Origin: Aurantibrevibacter litoralis | GTDB taxonomy: Bacteria > Bacteroidota > Bacteroidia > Flavobacteriales > Flavobacteriaceae | Assembly (NCBI RefSeq): GCF_034651555.1 | Contig: NZ_JAYEEQ010000001.1 | Location: 448,763 to 512,762 of the forward strand | DNA: 64,000 nt | Direction: 5' to 3' | Shown here: positions 61,319-64,000 of the stretch, piece after piece | How positions within the stretch are numbered: position 1 is the first letter of the stretch | Layout of the letters: each line of letters opens with the position of its first letter | The notes under the pieces: generated by a model | The model's input: only the letters and a program-made list of their open reading frames with translations | Databases searched by the model: none | Told to the model about the DNA's origin: nothing | Position numbers and translations under genes: made by a program

Positions 61319-63346
61319 TTATTTAGAATATGCGCCATTGGCATAAGCGGATAGTAAAGCGGCTTTAGGTTTTTTACAGTTATCCGGAAAGTCATAAAAA
61401 ACAATACAATCAGGCAGACCTTTTTTGAATCTTACGGTTACGGCACCTGTGTCCGTTCCCATTAATCCTTTAAATTTGTAATTGGCTTTTAATGCTATTA
61501 TTTTGCCATCTGCATCTTTGAAATCCCTCACGTTTGTAATTGATCTGTTTACGTATTGGTTAAAGCCCCAGGTTTTGGATTGGTTTATTAAAATATCATC
61601 TATAAGTTTTGTGAAATTCTGCTCGCCGCTTGGACCACCATTGATTCGTAATTCCTCGTATGGGCTCATACCTTTTAAACGCAACGGTTTTTGACCCAAT
61701 GCAAAGGCTCTTAAATTTTTTTCAAAATGGCGTATGGACGGGTTTGAACATACATTCAATCTAAAAAAAGCGCCCATATCGCTTCTTAAAGCCTTGGCCT
61801 GGTGTATTTGGTCAACCGAATTTCCCATAGCATTGGGGTTTGTGTACATATCAATGACCGTTCGTAGCGCATCGGTATTTTGAGCATTTTGTAGTTTCAT
61901 CTTGGTAGCATATAGCTCTGGTCTGGCAAAAATACCTGTGCCCACGGTTTCCCATTCTATACAGATACGACTGGTTTCAACACCCCAGCCATTAGTGGTC
62001 ACGCGTTCTCGCGAGCATCTTTCCGTCATTATTTCAACCTTATCAGGTGGTAATAGTGCTGAACATTTACTTCCAAAAAGATTTAAATAGGCACTAAAAA
62101 TCATAAAAAATTCAGAGCTTTCTGGTTTCATTTCAATGTTCTCAAAGTGTCCACGATATACGTAATCAAAAAACTCGGCATAATTCAACCCCTTTGTATT
62201 GAAGACCATACTGCCTTCGGCATTTCCATTTTCATTTAAAAAACGGATCCGGTCTTCATTATCTTTGCGTTTTGCTAGTTCTACAGCACGCTTTTGTTCT
62301 TCTGCTATTGCTACTTCTCTTGCCTTAAACTTAGCAGTCAATTCACGGTAGGTGTTGCTTTCTTCTAATACATCTGAAAGATAAAGAAATTGGAGACTTG
62401 CGAGTGCCATATTATCTTTGGCATTGGATATTTCAGCAGTCACCGACGGCAGATTGGCTTTTACGATTTCAGTTTTTTTGGTTCTAAAGGCTTGCAAAAT
62501 TTGTTGAACATCTTTATAGTTATCGAACCCTTGATAGTCGAACTTAAACTCTCTTAATAGTGTGTTCAGTTGGTTGATACCATCAAGCGTAGGTGCTAAT
62601 TGTTGAATTTTGGCAGCTTCGGCAGGCATCAAAATTTTTAAGATAGCAGCTGCCTTGTTATTGATTTGGGTCTGTAATTCTTGTTTTTTAGTTGTTGAAG
62701 TCTTGTTGAAAAGATGCTGATAGTCATTTTGAAATTTGGTGAGTTTTTTAAGAGCCTCTTTATCGTTAGGCAGGGCGATGATTGCTGAAAGCTTTGTTTC
62801 CAGTTCTGCATCAGTAAATAGTTCTTTTGCTCGTTGGACTTCCGAGGGCAACAGTAATGCAAAATCAGAATTCAACCGCATTTGTAGCTTCTGAACTTCA
62901 TTTGGGGTAAGACTTCCTTTTTTTAATTTTGCAACAGAAGCGTTCAACTCGTTTCGCAATGCATTTACATTCGATATTTTCGTGGTAAATGCCTTGTCAA
63001 AATTGAGTTGATAATTATAAACAATGTTTTGAAACACCCAGTTTTTATGGGGGTCATTCGCATAGCCACCTTTGTAAAAGCAGGTCTGAATTTTTTGAAA
63101 ATCCTGCGTTCTCGATTTTTGGGAAACAGAAATGAGGGATTTTCCTTTCATAGGCACGTAATGCGCATCAGAATACAAATTCACCGCAAAATGTTCGATT
63201 GCTGTTCTTGGCAAGTATCTAACAGTCTTCAATTCCGGGTATTCTTTTTTAAAAACATCAAACCATTCAGAAACAGCATCGCAGCTCTGAGTGTATCCAG
63301 TAAGACTAAAACAAACCAACAGTATTGTTATTATTTTGTTCTTCAT
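61319..63346 (-). CDS. Uncharacterised secreted protein
   Basis: A 675-residue protein with a signal peptide (ITILLVCFSLTGYTQ). No known domain could be identified. The middle (about residues 120-360) is helix-rich and charged, with coiled-coil-like stretches (KLTKFQNDYQHLFNKTSTTKKQELQ and AKFKAREVAIAEEQKRAVELAKRK). The C-terminal third has alternating aromatic and Gly-rich strands, including RCSRERVTTNGWGVETSRICIEW with paired Cys. It may be an outer-membrane-associated or exported protein. The window provides no functional context: neighbours are a truncated gene and an unassigned membrane protein. Confidence 0.75.
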   Translation of the reverse strand: MKNKIITILLVCFSLTGYTQSCDAVSEWFDVFKKEYPELKTVRYLPRTAIEHFAVNLYSDAHYVPMKGKSLISVSQKSRTQDFQKIQTCFYKGGYANDPHKNWVFQNIVYNYQLNFDKAFTTKISNVNALRNELNASVAKLKKGSLTPNEVQKLQMRLNSDFALLLPSEVQRAKELFTDAELETKLSAIIALPNDKEALKKLTKFQNDYQHLFNKTSTTKKQELQTQINNKAAAILKILMPAEAAKIQQLAPTLDGINQLNTLLREFKFDYQGFDNYKDVQQILQAFRTKKTEIVKANLPSVTAEISNAKDNMALASLQFLYLSDVLEESNTYRELTAKFKAREVAIAEEQKRAVELAKRKDNEDRIRFLNENGNAEGSMVFNTKGLNYAEFFDYVYRGHFENIEMKPESSEFFMIFSAYLNLFGSKCSALLPPDKVEIMTERCSRERVTTNGWGVETSRICIEWETVGTGIFARPELYATKMKLQNAQNTDALRTVIDMYTNPNAMGNSVDQIHQAKALRSDMGAFFRLNVCSNPSIRHFEKNLRAFALGQKPLRLKGMSPYEELRINGGPSGEQNFTKLIDDILINQSKTWGFNQYVNRSITNVRDFKDADGKIIALKANYKFKGLMGTDTGAVTVRFKKGLPDCIVFYDFPDNCKKPKAALLSAYANGAYSK

Positions 63347-63426
63347 ATCGCCAATGTGTTTCGAGGTTTAAAAATAGTTAATTTGCAATGTAAATGCTTA
63401 ACCAAGCTTATTAAAAGTGCAAATTA

Positions 63427-63839
63427 TTACTGTAGTTCATACCGGATGTCAGTAAAAACACCTTGCCTTATTTGAAAGACTTGTCCTGTATTTCTTTCAG
63501 TAACGTTGTATTCAAACTCGCCAGAAACGATTTGGTTTTCTTTATCAATTGCTGTTATCCTCATAAATCCTGTACTTGCATCAAAATCGAAATCCTCAAA
63601 ATTCCCACTACCTGATTGAAATAGACCATAATTACCAGCAAATTGTAGGGCGAGCGGATTTGAAACAGGATTTGTAATGGTGAGTCCGCTGTTTACTTCG
63701 TCAAAATCTGTTCCTACCAGTATTACAGCTAAAGCATCACCTTGGGAAATGTTGTTACCTAAATCAATACCGGCAACGGTAAGCGTAAAGAGAACACCAG
63801 ATTGTTGAAGCGCAGCCGAAATGGTGCTTACGCCTCTGT
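63427..63839 (-). pseudogene. 5'-truncated gene remnant (DUF6252-like C-terminus)
   Basis: An open frame on the minus strand ends with TAA at 63427-63429 and can be read without a start codon up to the 35-bp repeat at 63840, where an in-frame TGA (63856-63858) blocks it. The last 45 residues (FMRITAIDKENQIVSGEFEYNVTE... ending IRYELQ) resemble the end of DUF6252-type secreted proteins of flavobacteria. There is no ATG with a plausible N-terminus, and no signal peptide. The remnant therefore lost its 5' end at the repeat. Gene family is tentative. Confidence 0.65.
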
Positions 63840-63874
63840 CTTGCCTCGGGGATAGTCAGTTTCAAGAAATTTTT
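63840..63874. repeat. 35-bp direct repeat, copy 2
   Basis: Identical over 35 bp to 22711-22745. Its left edge coincides with the point where the remnant gene loses coding continuity. Confidence 0.85.
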
Positions 63875-63892
63875 ATTTAAACATGCGAATTT

Positions 63893-63912
63893 ATGGTGCA
63901 AATATGCACCAT
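63893..63912. repeat. Perfect 8-bp inverted repeat
   Basis: ATGGTGCA-AATA-TGCACCAT lies just beyond the 35-bp repeat. The last 88 bp of the window hold no further feature that I can support; a 14-codon frame from 63959 runs off the end. Confidence 0.5.
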
Positions 63913-64000
63913 TGGGGTACAGTCAAATGTCAACCTCTCACTCCATAACACTTTTGAAAATGCTTAAATTTTTTGAGGACAACGGGGTTTCCCCCGAAGA

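Noticed and set aside
1..64000. CRISPR arrays, rRNA genes, intact transposases or integrases
   Set aside because: No regularly spaced repeats, rRNA sequence or recombinase motifs were seen in any frame examined.

Overview
The window looks like chromosomal DNA of a marine member of the Flavobacteriaceae (Bacteroidota). The grounds are AT-rich DNA, two SusC/SusD pairs, sulfatase and FG-GAP/ASPIC secreted proteins, a LytS/LytTR pair, a Reg_prop-type sensor kinase, weak Shine-Dalgarno sequences, and several TAnnTTTG -7 boxes, the Bacteroidota sigma-ABfr type. This rests on reading alone; no database search was run.

Layout. (1) 1-13.5 kb: a glycan or sulfated-glycan uptake locus. On the minus strand lie a CBM9-like protein, a GHL10-like lipoprotein, SusC, SusD and a long FG-GAP/ASPIC protein cut by the window edge. 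On the plus strand are a divergent LytS/LytTR pair and a lipoprotein sulfatase. (2) 13.5-18.2 kb: a structured intergenic region with a candidate small RNA and hairpin repeats, then homogentisate dioxygenase, a PhyH-type oxygenase and histidine ammonia-lyase (the last behind a 32-bp palindrome). (3) 18.2-41.3 kb: what I read as a sulfur/cysteine-responsive island. It holds an Rrf2 regulator with a Cys cluster, a TauE/SafE sulfite-exporter-type permease, an SsuD-like flavin monooxygenase, an APC permease, a glutamate-dehydrogenase-family enzyme, a tRNA-Cys(GCA), a periplasmic binding-type protein, a SusC/SusD pair, two tandem DoxX-like membrane proteins, a cytochrome c lipoprotein and a SoxC/SorA-type sulfite dehydrogenase.

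The most striking signal is in region 3. Two unlabelled small ORFs (23010-23087 and 29200-29262) each carry three consecutive Cys codons (RCCCN and RYCCCG). Each sits just downstream of a TAnnTTTG box and about 50 nt upstream of a structural gene. A shared dyad, CTAT-N7-RTAG and close variants, lies upstream of both leaders, of tauE-like, of the hydrolase/desaturase operon, of the SsuD-like gene and of the second susC. In the four cases with a clear -7 box its distance is 15, 15, 26 or 27 bp, about one helical turn apart. I infer a cysteine- or sulfur-limitation regulon with transcriptional control (candidate Rrf2) plus translation-dependent control by polycysteine leader peptides, with a tRNA-Cys gene embedded in it.

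(4) 41.3-50.9 kb: a catabolic cluster of uncertain substrate: creatininase-family and cyanophycinase-family secreted hydrolases, glycerate kinase, both halves of a Tm-1-like system, a cupin, and a 1109-residue lipoprotein joining a sorbosone-dehydrogenase-like propeller, a type 1 copper domain and a ThuA domain. (5) 50.9-64 kb: a propeller sensor kinase with NarL-type regulator, a YafQ-type toxin-antitoxin pair with its operator, a large metzincin-motif protein with an OmpA partner, two unassigned proteins, and a 5'-truncated gene ending exactly at a 35-bp sequence also present at 22.7 kb. No rRNA, CRISPR array or intact insertion sequence was seen.
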